The position numbers were made by a program, and so were the translations under genes. The notes below the pieces were generated by a model that was not told the origin of the DNA, did no database searches, and saw only the letters and a list, made by a program, of their open reading frames with translations. Positions 45,217-55,466 of a stretch of 64,000 nucleotides of DNA are shown in pieces (the first letter of the stretch is position 1; the number at the start of each line of letters is the position of its first letter). This DNA is from Clostridiales bacterium (GTDB taxonomy: Bacteria > Bacillota > Clostridia > Lachnospirales > JAQSXR01), in contig JAQSXR010000009.1 of assembly GCA_029256575.1 (NCBI GenBank), positions 29,425-93,424 on the forward strand. Direction: 5' to 3'.

Positions 45217-47775
45217 GTGAAGAAAGTAATATTAAACTGTAGTAAACTACTAATAGGTCTTTTTATGAGTGTTTTGATTTATTCTTATGTTAGTTCAAAT
45301 GTATATGGTGATGAGGATAAAAAAAGTGTATTATTCATTAGTTCATATAATATTAGTTTCTTAAGTGTTCCCGACCAAATAGAGGGGATTAGATCAGTAT
45401 TAGAGCCTAATAATATATTACTCGATGTTGAATTTATGGATAGTAAAAGATTTGATGACTTAGAATGTGAAAAAGCATTTTATGATATTTTAAATCATAA
45501 ACTGGACCGACTAAATAAATATGATGCAATTATAGTAGGGGATGACAATGCACTCCAATTTGCAATGGACTACCAAGATAACTTGTTTAAAGATATTCCA
45601 ATCATTTTTCTTGGAGTTAATGACCTAAATAGGGCAAAGTTAGCATCTGATAATAAATATATCACGGGTGTTATTGAGGAGTATTTTATTAAAGAAAATA
45701 TTGAGCTTGGTATGAAATTTAATAAGAACGCTACAAAAGTAGTTGCAATAGTAGATGATACATTAACGGGAATAGGTGATAGAAATCAATTCTATCAATA
45801 TGAAGAAGAATATGAAAAATTAGATTTTTTTGATATTAATGTGTCAGAATATACATTTAAAGAGCTTGAACAAGTGTTTCAAGAACTTGATGAGGATACC
45901 ATACTTTTTTACTTAAGTATGTACAAGGATAAAGAAAATAATAATCTTACAATTAATGAAGCTGTAGATATTTTACGAGAATATACTAACGTACCTGTGT
46001 ATCGTGCGGGAGTTGGAGGAGTCGGTAGAGGAGTATTAGGTGGTAAGATGGTTTCCTATGTTAAGTCAGGGGAAATAGCTGCGAAAATGGTTTTAGAGTA
46101 TTTTCAGGGAACATCGATTGAATCAATTGAAATGGTTGAAAATACACCGTATGAATATGTTTTTGATTATAATATAATAAAAAAATATAAAATAGATGAA
46201 GATTTAATCCCAAAGGATTCTATATTAATCAATAAAAATATAAGTTTTTACGAACAAAATAAGTCACTTGTAAGAAATACGCTTGTTGTTATTGTATTTT
46301 TATTAGCTATTTCGATAACCCTTTCGATTGACAATATTAAACGAAGAAAAATAGAAAAGGAATTAAAGGATAGTAATGAGGAATTATCTCAAATTTATGA
46401 AGAATTAACAGCTTCAGAATTAGAATTAAGGACTCAATACGATACGATTCAGAAACATGCAAATGAAATAGAGATATATAATAAGAAGTATGAGCATCTT
46501 GCAAATCACGATTACGTAACGGATTTGCCAAACAGAATGAATTTTATTAATCGACTCAGGAAAGAAATCTCTGCTGGTAATTCAGGAACAGTAGTTATGT
46601 TAGATATTGATGATTTTAAAAGAATTAATGATACTTTAGGACATGTGTTTGGCGATAAAATGATTATAGAGATTTCTAATAAGTTATCAGTTATAGCGGA
46701 TAAGCAATTATTTGTATCTCGATTTGGCGGGGATGAATTTCTAATACTTATTTCCAACGAAGATAATGTAGAAGAGATTGAAAAATGTATTAAGAAAATC
46801 ATGAGACAATTTGAAGAAGCACTAATATTAAATTATGAAGAAAATTATGTAAGCTTTAGTATTGGAATAACACAATTTCCTAAGGACAGTACAGATGTAG
46901 ATCGATTAATAATGAATGCTGATACTGCAATGTATAAGGTAAAACACTCTGGAAAAAATAATTATATGTTTTATAGAGATGAAATGCAAGAAGAACTAAA
47001 AGAAAAAACTGAAATCGAGGCTATTTTAAGAAAAGCGATAAAAACAGATGGGTTTACCTTAGTATATCAACCACAAGTAAATGTAAATACTGGGGAAGTT
47101 ATCGGTTTTGAGGCGCTAATTCGATTAAGAGAACATAATATTTCTCCAGGTATATTTATTGCTGTAGCAGAAGAGACTGGACTTATCATAGAAATAGGAA
47201 GATGGGTTACAAGAGAAGCGATTGAGCAAATAGCAAAGTGGAAAGAAAAAGGATTTGAATTAAAGCCAGTTGCTATTAATTTTTCAAGTAAACAATTAAG
47301 AGATTCAAACTATTTCAATTTTTTACAAACTACTTTGTATGAAAGCAATGTTGATCCTAAATATTTAGAAATTGAGATAACAGAAAGTTTCCTATTAGAA
47401 AAAACGGATAATAGCATTAAATTTCTTAACAAACTAAAAGAAATAGGAATAAAAATAGCTCTTGATGATTTTGGTACAGGTTTTTCTTCACTCAATTATT
47501 TAACATTTATTCCAGTAAATAAAATTAAATTAGATAAATCCTTATGTGAAAAATTCTTAGGTCTTGAAAATGTTAAAGTAATGAATAGTTTAATTGCACT
47601 TGCTCATAGCCTGAATCTTGAGATTACTGCTGAAGGAATTGAAGAAGTTGAACAATATAATCGATTAAAAGATGGTGGATGTGATTATATACAAGGATAC
47701 CTTTTTAGTAAGCCATTAAAAGTAGAGGAAATAGAACTGTTATATAACAGTAACTTGCTTGAACGAATAATATAA
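45217..47775 (+). CDS. Membrane GGDEF-EAL protein with substrate-binding-like sensor
   Basis: GTG start behind AGGAGGAATTACCT. The 852-residue protein has a signal/anchor helix, an extracellular domain of the ABC_sub_bind type (about 35-330, VLFISSYNISFLSVPDQIEG and IPIIFLGVNDLNRAK), a second membrane helix (VRNTLVVIVFLLAISITLSI), a coiled linker, a GGDEF domain (RFGGDEF, 504-508) and an EAL domain (EAL at 632-634, EITES, LDDFGTGFSSLNYL, AEGIEE). Both active-site sets look intact, so it could make or break cyclic di-GMP depending on ligand. No RxxD I-site. The extracellular ligand is unknown. Confidence 0.9.
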   Translation: MKKVILNCSKLLIGLFMSVLIYSYVSSNVYGDEDKKSVLFISSYNISFLSVPDQIEGIRSVLEPNNILLDVEFMDSKRFDDLECEKAFYDILNHKLDRLNKYDAIIVGDDNALQFAMDYQDNLFKDIPIIFLGVNDLNRAKLASDNKYITGVIEEYFIKENIELGMKFNKNATKVVAIVDDTLTGIGDRNQFYQYEEEYEKLDFFDINVSEYTFKELEQVFQELDEDTILFYLSMYKDKENNNLTINEAVDILREYTNVPVYRAGVGGVGRGVLGGKMVSYVKSGEIAAKMVLEYFQGTSIESIEMVENTPYEYVFDYNIIKKYKIDEDLIPKDSILINKNISFYEQNKSLVRNTLVVIVFLLAISITLSIDNIKRRKIEKELKDSNEELSQIYEELTASELELRTQYDTIQKHANEIEIYNKKYEHLANHDYVTDLPNRMNFINRLRKEISAGNSGTVVMLDIDDFKRINDTLGHVFGDKMIIEISNKLSVIADKQLFVSRFGGDEFLILISNEDNVEEIEKCIKKIMRQFEEALILNYEENYVSFSIGITQFPKDSTDVDRLIMNADTAMYKVKHSGKNNYMFYRDEMQEELKEKTEIEAILRKAIKTDGFTLVYQPQVNVNTGEVIGFEALIRLREHNISPGIFIAVAEETGLIIEIGRWVTREAIEQIAKWKEKGFELKPVAINFSSKQLRDSNYFNFLQTTLYESNVDPKYLEIEITESFLLEKTDNSIKFLNKLKEIGIKIALDDFGTGFSSLNYLTFIPVNKIKLDKSLCEKFLGLENVKVMNSLIALAHSLNLEITAEGIEEVEQYNRLKDGGCDYIQGYLFSKPLKVEEIELLYNSNLLERII

Positions 47776-47894
47776 GATTTTAACAAGAATATAATTTGAA
47801 TTCTATATGATATGAATATTTGAGTTGTAATTAATATAAGATTAACATGAGAATATAGATTGATTTTAATAATTAGTAAGAAAGAGAAGGTATT

Positions 47895-48569
47895 ATGATG
47901 CATATTGAAGAAGTTTTTAACAAGAATTTATTTGATTTAAGAGAAACCTTAGCAGCTAGAATTTTTGATAATAAACAATACCCTTGGGAAGTGCTTGGAT
48001 TAATAGGAGATTTTATAATTGAATTGGGAAGTACATTATCAGAAGAGGAGTTTGAGCAAAAGGGAGATCAAATTTGGATACATAAGACTGCAAAAGTTGC
48101 ACCAACTGCATATATAAATGGGCCAGTTATAATAGATGCGAATACTGAAGTCAGACATTGCGCATTCATAAGAGGCAATGCTATCGTTGGAAAAAATTGC
48201 GTCGTAGGAAATTCAACAGAACTTAAAAATGTCATACTTTTTAATAATGTACAGGTTCCACACTATAACTATGTTGGGGATTCAATATTAGGATATAAAT
48301 CGCATATGGGAGCTGGTTCAATAACATCGAATGTTAAATCAGATAAAACTCCAATTGTAATAAAATTAAAAGAAATTACCATAGAAACAGGACTTGTGAA
48401 AATAGGAGCGATATTGGGTGACAATGTTGAAGTTGGATGTAATAGTGTCCTAAATCCTGGTACAATTGTAGGAAAACAAGCTAATATATATCCACTTTCA
48501 ATGGTAAGAGGAATTGTTCCTGAAAAATCAATCTATAAAAATAAAAATGAAATAGTTAAAAAAAGATAA
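47895..48569 (+). CDS. GlmU-like left-handed beta-helix transferase/nucleotidyltransferase-related protein
   Basis: ATG ATG start behind GAGAAGG. The 224-residue protein has hexapeptide repeats (ANTEVRHCAFIRGNAIVGKN, VVGNSTELKNVIL, AGSITSNVKSD, IGAILGDNVEVG, NPGTIVGKQANIY), giving a left-handed beta-helix close to the C-terminal half of GlmU, with VPHYNYVGDSILG in the GlmU-type acetyltransferase motif. The nucleotidyltransferase half is absent. It probably acts as an acyltransferase on a sugar or sugar nucleotide. The substrate is unknown. A REP-like cluster follows immediately. Confidence 0.75.
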   Translation: MMHIEEVFNKNLFDLRETLAARIFDNKQYPWEVLGLIGDFIIELGSTLSEEEFEQKGDQIWIHKTAKVAPTAYINGPVIIDANTEVRHCAFIRGNAIVGKNCVVGNSTELKNVILFNNVQVPHYNYVGDSILGYKSHMGAGSITSNVKSDKTPIVIKLKEITIETGLVKIGAILGDNVEVGCNSVLNPGTIVGKQANIYPLSMVRGIVPEKSIYKNKNEIVKKR

Positions 48570-48784
48570 TGATACATTGGGGACGGTTCTTTTTGTATCA
48601 CTTTGATACAGGAGGGACGGTCCTTGAAATGAAGTAGACCCTATAAAATGGACAGTTATAAAAACAGTTCATTTTATAGGGTCTATTTTTACATTATATT
48701 GATAATAGGACCGTCCCCGTTGTATCACTTTGATACAAAAAGAACCGTCCCCATTGTATCACTTTGATACAAAAGGGACGATCT
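48570..48784. repeat. REP-like repeat cluster (GGGGACGG type) with a nested palindrome
   Basis: One forward copy (GGGGACGGTTCTTTTTGTAT at about 48579), a truncated copy, and inverted copies near 48707 and 48741 (GATACAAAAAGAACCGTCCC), as at 20588-20716. An unrelated 56-base palindrome (48635-48690) sits between the arms. The unit occupies the space between the GlmU-like gene and convergent asnB. Confidence 0.8.
48635..48690. terminator. Strong palindrome inside the REP cluster, possible terminator or element remnant
   Basis: TAGACCCTATAAAATG and CATTTTATAGGGTCTA pair perfectly over 16 bp, with GAC/GTT next to the loop, then ATTTTT on the + strand. It could end transcription from upstream genes. 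Confidence 0.6.
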
Positions 48785-48800
48785 GTATTTTTGTAGTTTT

Positions 48801-50621
48801 TTATTCGAAATATATTTTGTGCCAAATTAAGAACATGTATACGGTCCAAATTTTACGGCTGTTATCTGCTTTTTCATTAAAGTGATCATTTAAATATTTA
48901 AGAAGTACTTTTTCGTTAAAGTATTCATTTGCAACATTTGATGTAAAAACTTCTTTTACAATATTGTAGTATTTTTTGTCTCTTAACCAAATACGGATTG
49001 GAACTGGAAAACCAAGTTTTTTCTTATCGGAGACTTCCTTCGGTAAATGTCTGTTTGCAGCTTCACGCATTGCAATCTTAGTAACTTTTGGTGTTGTTCT
49101 GTATTTGAGAGGAAGAGTAGTAGCTAATTTACAAATTTCTTTGTCCATATATGGAACACGAACTTCGAGGGAATGAGCCATACTCATCTTATCTGCTTTC
49201 AAAAGAATATCAGAAACTAACCATACATGTAAATCTAAATATTGCATTCTCGTAATATCATCTTTACCTTTTACTTTATCATAAACTGGTTGAGTGATAT
49301 CTCTAGGGGTATGTGCCATTGGAGCATTTTTCATTAACTTATTCTTCTCTTTTACAGAAAACATAAATGCATTTCCAATATAACGTTCTTCGAGTGATTT
49401 ACTAGCTCTTATCAAAAAGTTTTTGCCTTTGAATTTGAAAGGAAGGGCACGTACAATTCCTGCCATTGCTTTTCGTACTGGTTTCGGTAATTTTTGTATT
49501 TTGTGTAGTGCAAAAGGTTCTTGATATATGTTATAACCACCAAAGAGTTCATCTGCACCTTCGCCAGACATAGCAACTTTTACATGCTCACTTGCTACTT
49601 GACTAACAAAGTAAAGTGCAACTGCAGAAGGATCAGCTAAAGGCTCGTCCATGTGGTATTGAACTTTAGGTAGCGTTTCCCAATATTCATCAGTTGTTAT
49701 TATTTTGCTAAAATTATCGATTCCAACCTTTTCTGAGAGAGCTTTTGCATAATCAATCTCATTATATTTTTCATAGTCAAAACCGACAGTAAAAGTCTTA
49801 TCACCATTAAAACAAGCAGCTACATAACTCGAATCTACACCACTTGATAAAAATGAACCAACTTCAACATCACTAATTTTATGCATTTGTATCGAATTTT
49901 GAATTGTTTCATCAATCTGGTCAACAAATTCTTCATAAGGTTTGTCAATTTCTTCGAATTTAGGTTCCCAATATCTTTTGATATCCAATTTACCATCCTT
50001 ATAAATTGCATAATGTGCAGGAGGTAATTTGAATATACCTTTAAAAAATGTTTCAGGAAGAACGGAGCATTGAAAATTCAAGTATGTTTCAAGTGCTTCT
50101 AAGTTCATTTCTTTTTCATAACTTGGGTGTTCTAAAATACTTTTGATTTCTGAACCGAAGATTAAGTGATTATCTACAAAAGAATAATAAAAAGGTTTAA
50201 TTCCAAAGAAATCCCTAACTAAAAACAAGGTATCGTTTTTTGTGTCATATATAGCAAATGCAAACATCCCTCTTAGAAATTCTAACATACCAGTACCATA
50301 TTCTTCGTAGGCATGAATTAGTACTTCTGAGTCTGAGCTGTTACTAAAGATATGACCTTTTTCAATAAGCTCTGCTTTAAGAGTTTGATAATTATATATT
50401 TCACCGTTAAAAACAAGAACAATACTTCTGTCTTCGTTATACATTGGCTGAGACCCATCCTCAAGACCAATAATACTTAATCTTCTAAATCCAAAAGCAA
50501 CGTTAGAGTCTATATGTTTTCCTTCACTATCTGGACCCCTATGGATTATTTTATTCATCATATTTGTAAGAACTAGATCACTATTTTCATCAGTTCCTGT
50601 AAAACCTGCAAATCCGCACAT
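48801..50621 (-). CDS. asnB: Asparagine synthetase (glutamine-hydrolysing)
   Basis: 606 residues, starting MCGFAGFTG so that Cys2 becomes the N-terminal nucleophile of the glutaminase domain (RRLSIIGLEDGSQPM, NGEIYNY). The C-terminal synthetase domain has the PP-loop SSGVDSSYVA and SGEGADELFGGY. It converts aspartate, ATP and glutamine to asparagine in the cytosol. Ribosome site GGAGGGAA. Length is normal for AsnB. Transcribed away from the next gene, with a promoter region between 50622 and 50865. Confidence 0.95.
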   Translation of the reverse strand: MCGFAGFTGTDENSDLVLTNMMNKIIHRGPDSEGKHIDSNVAFGFRRLSIIGLEDGSQPMYNEDRSIVLVFNGEIYNYQTLKAELIEKGHIFSNSSDSEVLIHAYEEYGTGMLEFLRGMFAFAIYDTKNDTLFLVRDFFGIKPFYYSFVDNHLIFGSEIKSILEHPSYEKEMNLEALETYLNFQCSVLPETFFKGIFKLPPAHYAIYKDGKLDIKRYWEPKFEEIDKPYEEFVDQIDETIQNSIQMHKISDVEVGSFLSSGVDSSYVAACFNGDKTFTVGFDYEKYNEIDYAKALSEKVGIDNFSKIITTDEYWETLPKVQYHMDEPLADPSAVALYFVSQVASEHVKVAMSGEGADELFGGYNIYQEPFALHKIQKLPKPVRKAMAGIVRALPFKFKGKNFLIRASKSLEERYIGNAFMFSVKEKNKLMKNAPMAHTPRDITQPVYDKVKGKDDITRMQYLDLHVWLVSDILLKADKMSMAHSLEVRVPYMDKEICKLATTLPLKYRTTPKVTKIAMREAANRHLPKEVSDKKKLGFPVPIRIWLRDKKYYNIVKEVFTSNVANEYFNEKVLLKYLNDHFNEKADNSRKIWTVYMFLIWHKIYFE

Positions 50622-50865
50622 ATTTTCCCTCCATCATATTAAATTAAAGCAGATAAACTCTGCGACTATAGTCCATTTTTTAATAAAAAATATTATAATT
50701 TTACATCCAATAGATGTTATTATAGTGGAAAAAGTTATAAAAAACAAGGCGTATTTATTAATTTTACCGAAGTAAAGTTTTATATACAAGAAAGGGCAAA
50801 TTATGATATAATATACTAAATATCTAGTTAATTAGCAAAACCGAAGAGTATACGGGAGGTGCAAT

Positions 50866-53346
50866 TTGAGTAACGAAAATATTATGCGAAATGAAACGAT
50901 CTCTATTAAAAAAGGAAAGCCAATCTTTAAAGAAGGCGACATTGTAAATGATATAGCCCTAGTATTAAAAGGGAAAGTAGATATGTTTAGTTTGCTTGAA
51001 AACCTTACTACTAAAAAAAATCTTAACAAAGAGTTTAAAATAAGTTCTTTAGCAGAGGGTTATATAATTGGTGTACAAGATCTTATGATAAAAGGGACGT
51101 ATTTAAATACTTATGTTGCAGCTACTGATTGTGTTATTTTATTGACGAATATTGATAAGAAGAATGAGTTAGAAAATTATTTTAATAAAGAAACGGATTA
51201 TTATACATACTCAATCGCAACGAATGCAAGAATAATTCAGTATATTAGGCAGATTAGCCAGAAAATATATGCCATAAATGATGAACTACGTAATTTGAAT
51301 TTATATTTAACAATGAGTTGTACGATTTATCAAGAACAATATGCTTTTGACAAACCTATCAACTTATCTATTCTTAAAAATGGGAAAAAAATACTTGATG
51401 CTATTAATAATGCAGGGGTCCCGTTACCAAAGAATATTGATTACTCGTATTTTTGTTCTGATTTAATTGAATATTGTACAGAGAATACTACGGGATCTGA
51501 ATTATCCAATGATATGGATGTTAAATATTTCGAAGCTTTAGCAGAAGTTAAAATGAAGGGGTGCAAAGAGTTTTTTGGAGAAAGCCCTTATATTGCGAAT
51601 GTTCATCTTGAGAAATCCGCTAACATTCTAAATGAAGTCAGAGAAGAAATAATTAGTTTGGTGATAAAAACCATAGGATTGATTGAATCAATAAATTGCA
51701 ACGATGAAAACAATGCTTATTCAGAATTTGTAAACCATATTGCCAGATTTCAAGTTGAAGGAGAAATACCAGGTAAACTTTTAGAAATAGTTGAGCATGC
51801 AAGAAATATATATGAAGACATAAAAGTATATTTTGAGCAGAATTTATGTATAGATATTACATTTGGGAATACTACTTTTGTTGATCTTTATAAAACTTTG
51901 TTTGTAAATGAGATGAAGAAAAGTGCTTTGGTAAATGAAATAAAAGAGAAAGAAAACATTCTTCAGATAGTGGAACACTTAAGAGGGAGTGCAAGGAAGA
52001 TAGTCGAATATTCAGAAATAGATAAAGTGAAAGGTGATCTATTTTTGGAAGCGATAGAGAATTTTAGGAAATTAAAAGATAAGTTTTCTTTGGATTCAGC
52101 TGCTAAAGATGTTAGAAAAGTCATTAATAATATATTTTATCATTTATATACAAAGGTGTATATAAAATCAAAGCAACAAAAAAAACCTCTTGATCGTGTT
52201 ATTGAAATGTTTTTAGAATTTGCATATGTAGATGAAAGATTATTAGAAACGGAACAATTAACTTATCTATATAATTTTGATATTAAGAATATAAATGATA
52301 ATAATAATCAAATATTCTCGATTACAAAGTGGATTGATACGATATTTGAAGATAAAAGAATGCCCTCTATTAATGAATTCGACTTAGACTATGTTGATAC
52401 CCTTAGAGAATTAAGAAAAAAGCGCAAATATACGGATGAAGAACAAAAACAATATATGAATGATGTACTTGGAAAAGTTGAATATGAAATTGAAAATATG
52501 ATTAAAAGCACTATGAAAACTTGTAATGGTCAGATTCTTTCATTTGTACCAGTACTATGCAAAGATTCAATTTATGGAGATATTGAACGAAGTACTAATA
52601 CAGCTGATAAAATTAGCGGATATATTCAGGATATTTTAAAGATTGATTATTCGATTTTTTATAGAGAAGTGTTATTCTATACGCAAGATGGACTAATAGA
52701 GAGAGAATATGTTATGAAAGAAGTACGACCAGATATTATAATTGTACCAACTTTTGGAACAAGGGTGATAGCATGGCAAGATATCTCTTCTAGAAATAGA
52801 GCACTTCCTGGTAGAATTGTAGTACCGATGTTTTCGGGAGAAAATTTCTATGAATTATTGATTTATGCTTTAGGGCAATATAGATGGGATTTGTGTAGAA
52901 GTGTTATGGGAGTGGGCTGGAATAATGTACAAGTCAAATCTTTAACATCTGAATACTGTGACTATTTACAATTTTATAAAAAGAATCAAGCATTATCTGA
53001 GTTAGTAAAAGAAAAAATAAAGCAACAAATTGCAAGTAATCGCAATATTAACAAGGAAATTTTTGCAGAAGACTATGTATCTTGGATGAAATATGAAGTT
53101 TCTGGTGCAGTTAGGCTCAATAAGATTGTTCGAGAGATGATGGTGAAATATTGTACACCATCAGTAGAATATAGGGAAAGACTTACACAGCAGAATATTT
53201 TCAGAGATTATATCTTGAAATGGAATATGAAAACAGATAAAAAGGTTAGAGAATTAGAAAATAAGTATGCGAAAGTCAGGACTCATAATAAAGGTGAGTT
53301 ACCAGAAGCTTTAGAAAAAAATCTTATTTTCTATAGAGACTTATAA
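50866..53346 (+). CDS. Large protein with N-terminal cyclic-nucleotide-binding domain, unknown body
   Basis: TTG start behind CGGGAGGTGCAA. The 826-residue protein begins with a CRP-like cNMP-binding domain (residues about 8-95: ISIKKGKPIFKEGDIVNDIA, LVLKGKVDMF, AEGYIIGVQDLMIKGTYL). The remaining 730 residues have no family I recognise: they are mostly helical, with a more conserved-looking block near 610-700 (REVLFYTQDGLIEREYVMKE, PDIIIVPTFGTRVIAWQDIS, VVPMFSGENFYELLIYALGQ and YRWDLCRSVMGVGW). There is no DNA-binding motif or membrane helix. A TATAAT lies at about 50806-50811. It may be a cyclic-nucleotide or redox-sensing regulator of an unknown process. Confidence 0.7.
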   Translation: MSNENIMRNETISIKKGKPIFKEGDIVNDIALVLKGKVDMFSLLENLTTKKNLNKEFKISSLAEGYIIGVQDLMIKGTYLNTYVAATDCVILLTNIDKKNELENYFNKETDYYTYSIATNARIIQYIRQISQKIYAINDELRNLNLYLTMSCTIYQEQYAFDKPINLSILKNGKKILDAINNAGVPLPKNIDYSYFCSDLIEYCTENTTGSELSNDMDVKYFEALAEVKMKGCKEFFGESPYIANVHLEKSANILNEVREEIISLVIKTIGLIESINCNDENNAYSEFVNHIARFQVEGEIPGKLLEIVEHARNIYEDIKVYFEQNLCIDITFGNTTFVDLYKTLFVNEMKKSALVNEIKEKENILQIVEHLRGSARKIVEYSEIDKVKGDLFLEAIENFRKLKDKFSLDSAAKDVRKVINNIFYHLYTKVYIKSKQQKKPLDRVIEMFLEFAYVDERLLETEQLTYLYNFDIKNINDNNNQIFSITKWIDTIFEDKRMPSINEFDLDYVDTLRELRKKRKYTDEEQKQYMNDVLGKVEYEIENMIKSTMKTCNGQILSFVPVLCKDSIYGDIERSTNTADKISGYIQDILKIDYSIFYREVLFYTQDGLIEREYVMKEVRPDIIIVPTFGTRVIAWQDISSRNRALPGRIVVPMFSGENFYELLIYALGQYRWDLCRSVMGVGWNNVQVKSLTSEYCDYLQFYKKNQALSELVKEKIKQQIASNRNINKEIFAEDYVSWMKYEVSGAVRLNKIVREMMVKYCTPSVEYRERLTQQNIFRDYILKWNMKTDKKVRELENKYAKVRTHNKGELPEALEKNLIFYRDL

Positions 53347-53370
53347 AACAAAATGTATTATAAATAATTA

Positions 53371-53407
53371 TAAGCCTTGCATGGAATATCTATGCAAGGC
53401 TTATTTT
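53371..53407. terminator. Terminator between convergent genes
   Basis: AAGCCTTGCAT and ATGCAAGGCTT form a perfect 11-bp stem with a 9-base loop, followed by ATTTT on the + strand. Confidence 0.9.
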
Positions 53408-53410
53408 AAA

Positions 53411-54631
53411 TTAGAAAATACTACTCTTTGGCAATACTAAAGTTGCAGCATAACCAAGATCAAGGAATGTGTTTATTATTTTGTCTTTATGATCATGTCC
53501 AAAAGATTCTAGTGTAACAATAAGTTCAACAGCACTATTTCTATTAATATTCACAAATTGGTTATGCTCCAACTTTATTACATTTCCTTTCAGTTCAGCA
53601 ATGATTTTTGCAACATTTTGAAGTTCGCCTGGTCGGTCAGGTAACTGTATTGAGAAAGTGAATACACGTCCTCTGTTAAATAAACCATGTTGAACAAGAG
53701 AAGCTACAGTAAGAACATCCATATTACCACCACTTAAGATAGATACAATATTTTTGTTTTTAACATCTAAATGTTTTAACGCAGCAATCGTTAGTAAACC
53801 TGCATTTTCAACAAGCATCTTGTGATTTTCCAACATGTCAAGAAACGCATCAATCAATTCATGGTCATCTATTTCAATAATATCATCAATGTTTTGTTGT
53901 ACATAAGGGAAAATAATATCACCTGGAGTCTTAACCGCAACCCCATCAGCTATTGTTTCTACCTTTTTCAAAGTAACTATTTTTCCTGCCTTAACAGATT
54001 CAGACATGCAACAAGCTCCAACTGGTTCTACACCAATTACTTTTACATTAGGATTTATCATTTTGGCAAGAGCAGATACCCCTGCTGCAAGACCACCACC
54101 ACCGATAGGTACTAAAATAATATCTACATCTGGAAGGTCTTTGAATATCTCATAAGCGATTGTCCCTTGACCGGTTGCAACTTCTAAATCATTAAATGGA
54201 TGAATAAAAGTATATCCTTTTTCAGCTGATAATTTTAATGCATAGTTATAAGCGTCGTCATAACAGTCTCCATATAAAATAACTTCAGCACCATAATCTT
54301 TTGTATTATTAACTTTGGTTAAAGGCGTAGTTGTAGGCATTACTATTGTAGCTTTCACATTTTTTAACTGGGCTGCATAGGCAATACCTTGCGCATGGTT
54401 TCCAGCAGAAGATGTTATTAATCCTACATTACGTTGCTCATCCGTTAATTTACTAACTTTGTAATAAGCTCCTCTAATTTTATATGCACCAGTAACTTGC
54501 ATATTCTCAGGTTTTAAATATATATTATTATTTGTTATTTTAGAAAAATGTTTACTATGTATTAGAGATGTTTTATAAAGTACGTTTTGTAAAATGTCTC
54601 TTGCATCTTTAAAATTATCTAAATTAAGCAT
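53411..54631 (-). CDS. ilvA: Threonine dehydratase with ACT domain
   Basis: Start taken at the ATG at 54631 with AAGGAGCTCATTTT upstream; the frame is open 63 bases further. The 406-residue protein is PLP-dependent: VTGAYKIRGAYYK with Lys51, SSAGNHAQG, and the PLP-phosphate loop VPIGGGGLAAG. The C-terminal ACT domain (FSIQLPDRPGELQNVAKIIA) has the size of the single-ACT form. It deaminates threonine to 2-oxobutyrate, which feeds isoleucine synthesis by acetolactate synthase (encoded at 5643). A TdcB-like catabolic role cannot be excluded, as this short form is used for both. Confidence 0.92.
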   Translation of the reverse strand: MLNLDNFKDARDILQNVLYKTSLIHSKHFSKITNNNIYLKPENMQVTGAYKIRGAYYKVSKLTDEQRNVGLITSSAGNHAQGIAYAAQLKNVKATIVMPTTTPLTKVNNTKDYGAEVILYGDCYDDAYNYALKLSAEKGYTFIHPFNDLEVATGQGTIAYEIFKDLPDVDIILVPIGGGGLAAGVSALAKMINPNVKVIGVEPVGACCMSESVKAGKIVTLKKVETIADGVAVKTPGDIIFPYVQQNIDDIIEIDDHELIDAFLDMLENHKMLVENAGLLTIAALKHLDVKNKNIVSILSGGNMDVLTVASLVQHGLFNRGRVFTFSIQLPDRPGELQNVAKIIAELKGNVIKLEHNQFVNINRNSAVELIVTLESFGHDHKDKIINTFLDLGYAATLVLPKSSIF

Positions 54632-54731
54632 AAAATGAGCTCCTTTGCATGAAATAATCAATGTAATAGTATTCCAAAAAGGTTGGTATGTCAATGAAAT
54701 ATTTATGTAAAATTAAATAAATAGGTGCATG

Positions 54732-54803
54732 TTGACATACTTTGTAATATAGTGGTATTATTTCTATATATACATAAAGAAGTACTTAATCTAATATGAT
54801 TAA
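54732..54803 (+). promoter_or_regulatory. Promoter and probable TetR operator
   Basis: TTGACA at 54732-54737, 18-base spacer, TATTAT at 54756-54761. Downstream, TTAATC-TAATAT-GATTAA (54786-54803) is a perfect inverted repeat just before the tetR ribosome site, a fitting position for autorepression. Confidence 0.6.
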
Positions 54804-54817
54804 TAAGGAGGTTGTAC

Positions 54818-55420
54818 ATGCCTCGTACAAGTGAACAATTAAAGCAAATTAAAGAAGAAAGCAAAGAGAATATATTACATGCAGCACTTGATATCTTTGC
54901 AAAACGTGGGTTGTATGCAACCTCGATAGGAGATATTGCTAAGAAAGCGAATATAAGTAACGGTTTAGCATATCACTATTTCCAATCGAAGGATGACATT
55001 TTTGCTGAATTATTAAAAAAAGCAGTAGAAAGATTTTCAGGAGCAATCAATAAATTAAACACAATGAATTTAACACCAAGTACGAAAGTTAAATTTTTAT
55101 CAAGATTCATGTTGGAAACGATAAATGATGATAATGAAACATCAAGTTTCTTTATGATTATGATGCAGGCAGGACTTACAGATGAGGTGAGTGAGAAAGT
55201 AGCAAATGAACTTCGGGTAGCGGGAGAACCAATTATTATTATAGCAAATATTATAAAAAATGGTCGTGAAACAGGCGAATTTTGTGAAGGCGAATCTGGT
55301 AAATTAGCAACCTTATATTGGTCAACTTTTCAAGGAATGTGCATGTATAAGATAATTCAAGGAAAAGATTTTGTTGTTCCGGATCCTAGTATGCTTAATA
55401 GAATATTACTGAAAGAATAA
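54818..55420 (+). CDS. TetR-family transcriptional regulator
   Basis: Start taken at ATG 54818 behind AAGGAGGTTGTAC. The 200-residue protein has the TetR DNA-binding head: ILHAALDIFAKRGLYATSIG, DIAKKANISNGLAYHYFQSK, DDIFAELLKKA. The C-terminal ligand domain is variable, so the ligand is unknown. An inverted repeat upstream (54786-54803) is the likely operator. The lipoprotein gene 46 bases downstream may be co-transcribed. Confidence 0.92.
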   Translation: MPRTSEQLKQIKEESKENILHAALDIFAKRGLYATSIGDIAKKANISNGLAYHYFQSKDDIFAELLKKAVERFSGAINKLNTMNLTPSTKVKFLSRFMLETINDDNETSSFFMIMMQAGLTDEVSEKVANELRVAGEPIIIIANIIKNGRETGEFCEGESGKLATLYWSTFQGMCMYKIIQGKDFVVPDPSMLNRILLKE

Positions 55421-55466
55421 TAGTTATAGACTAGTGTAGAGAAATAATTGTAAGAAGGTGATTAAT

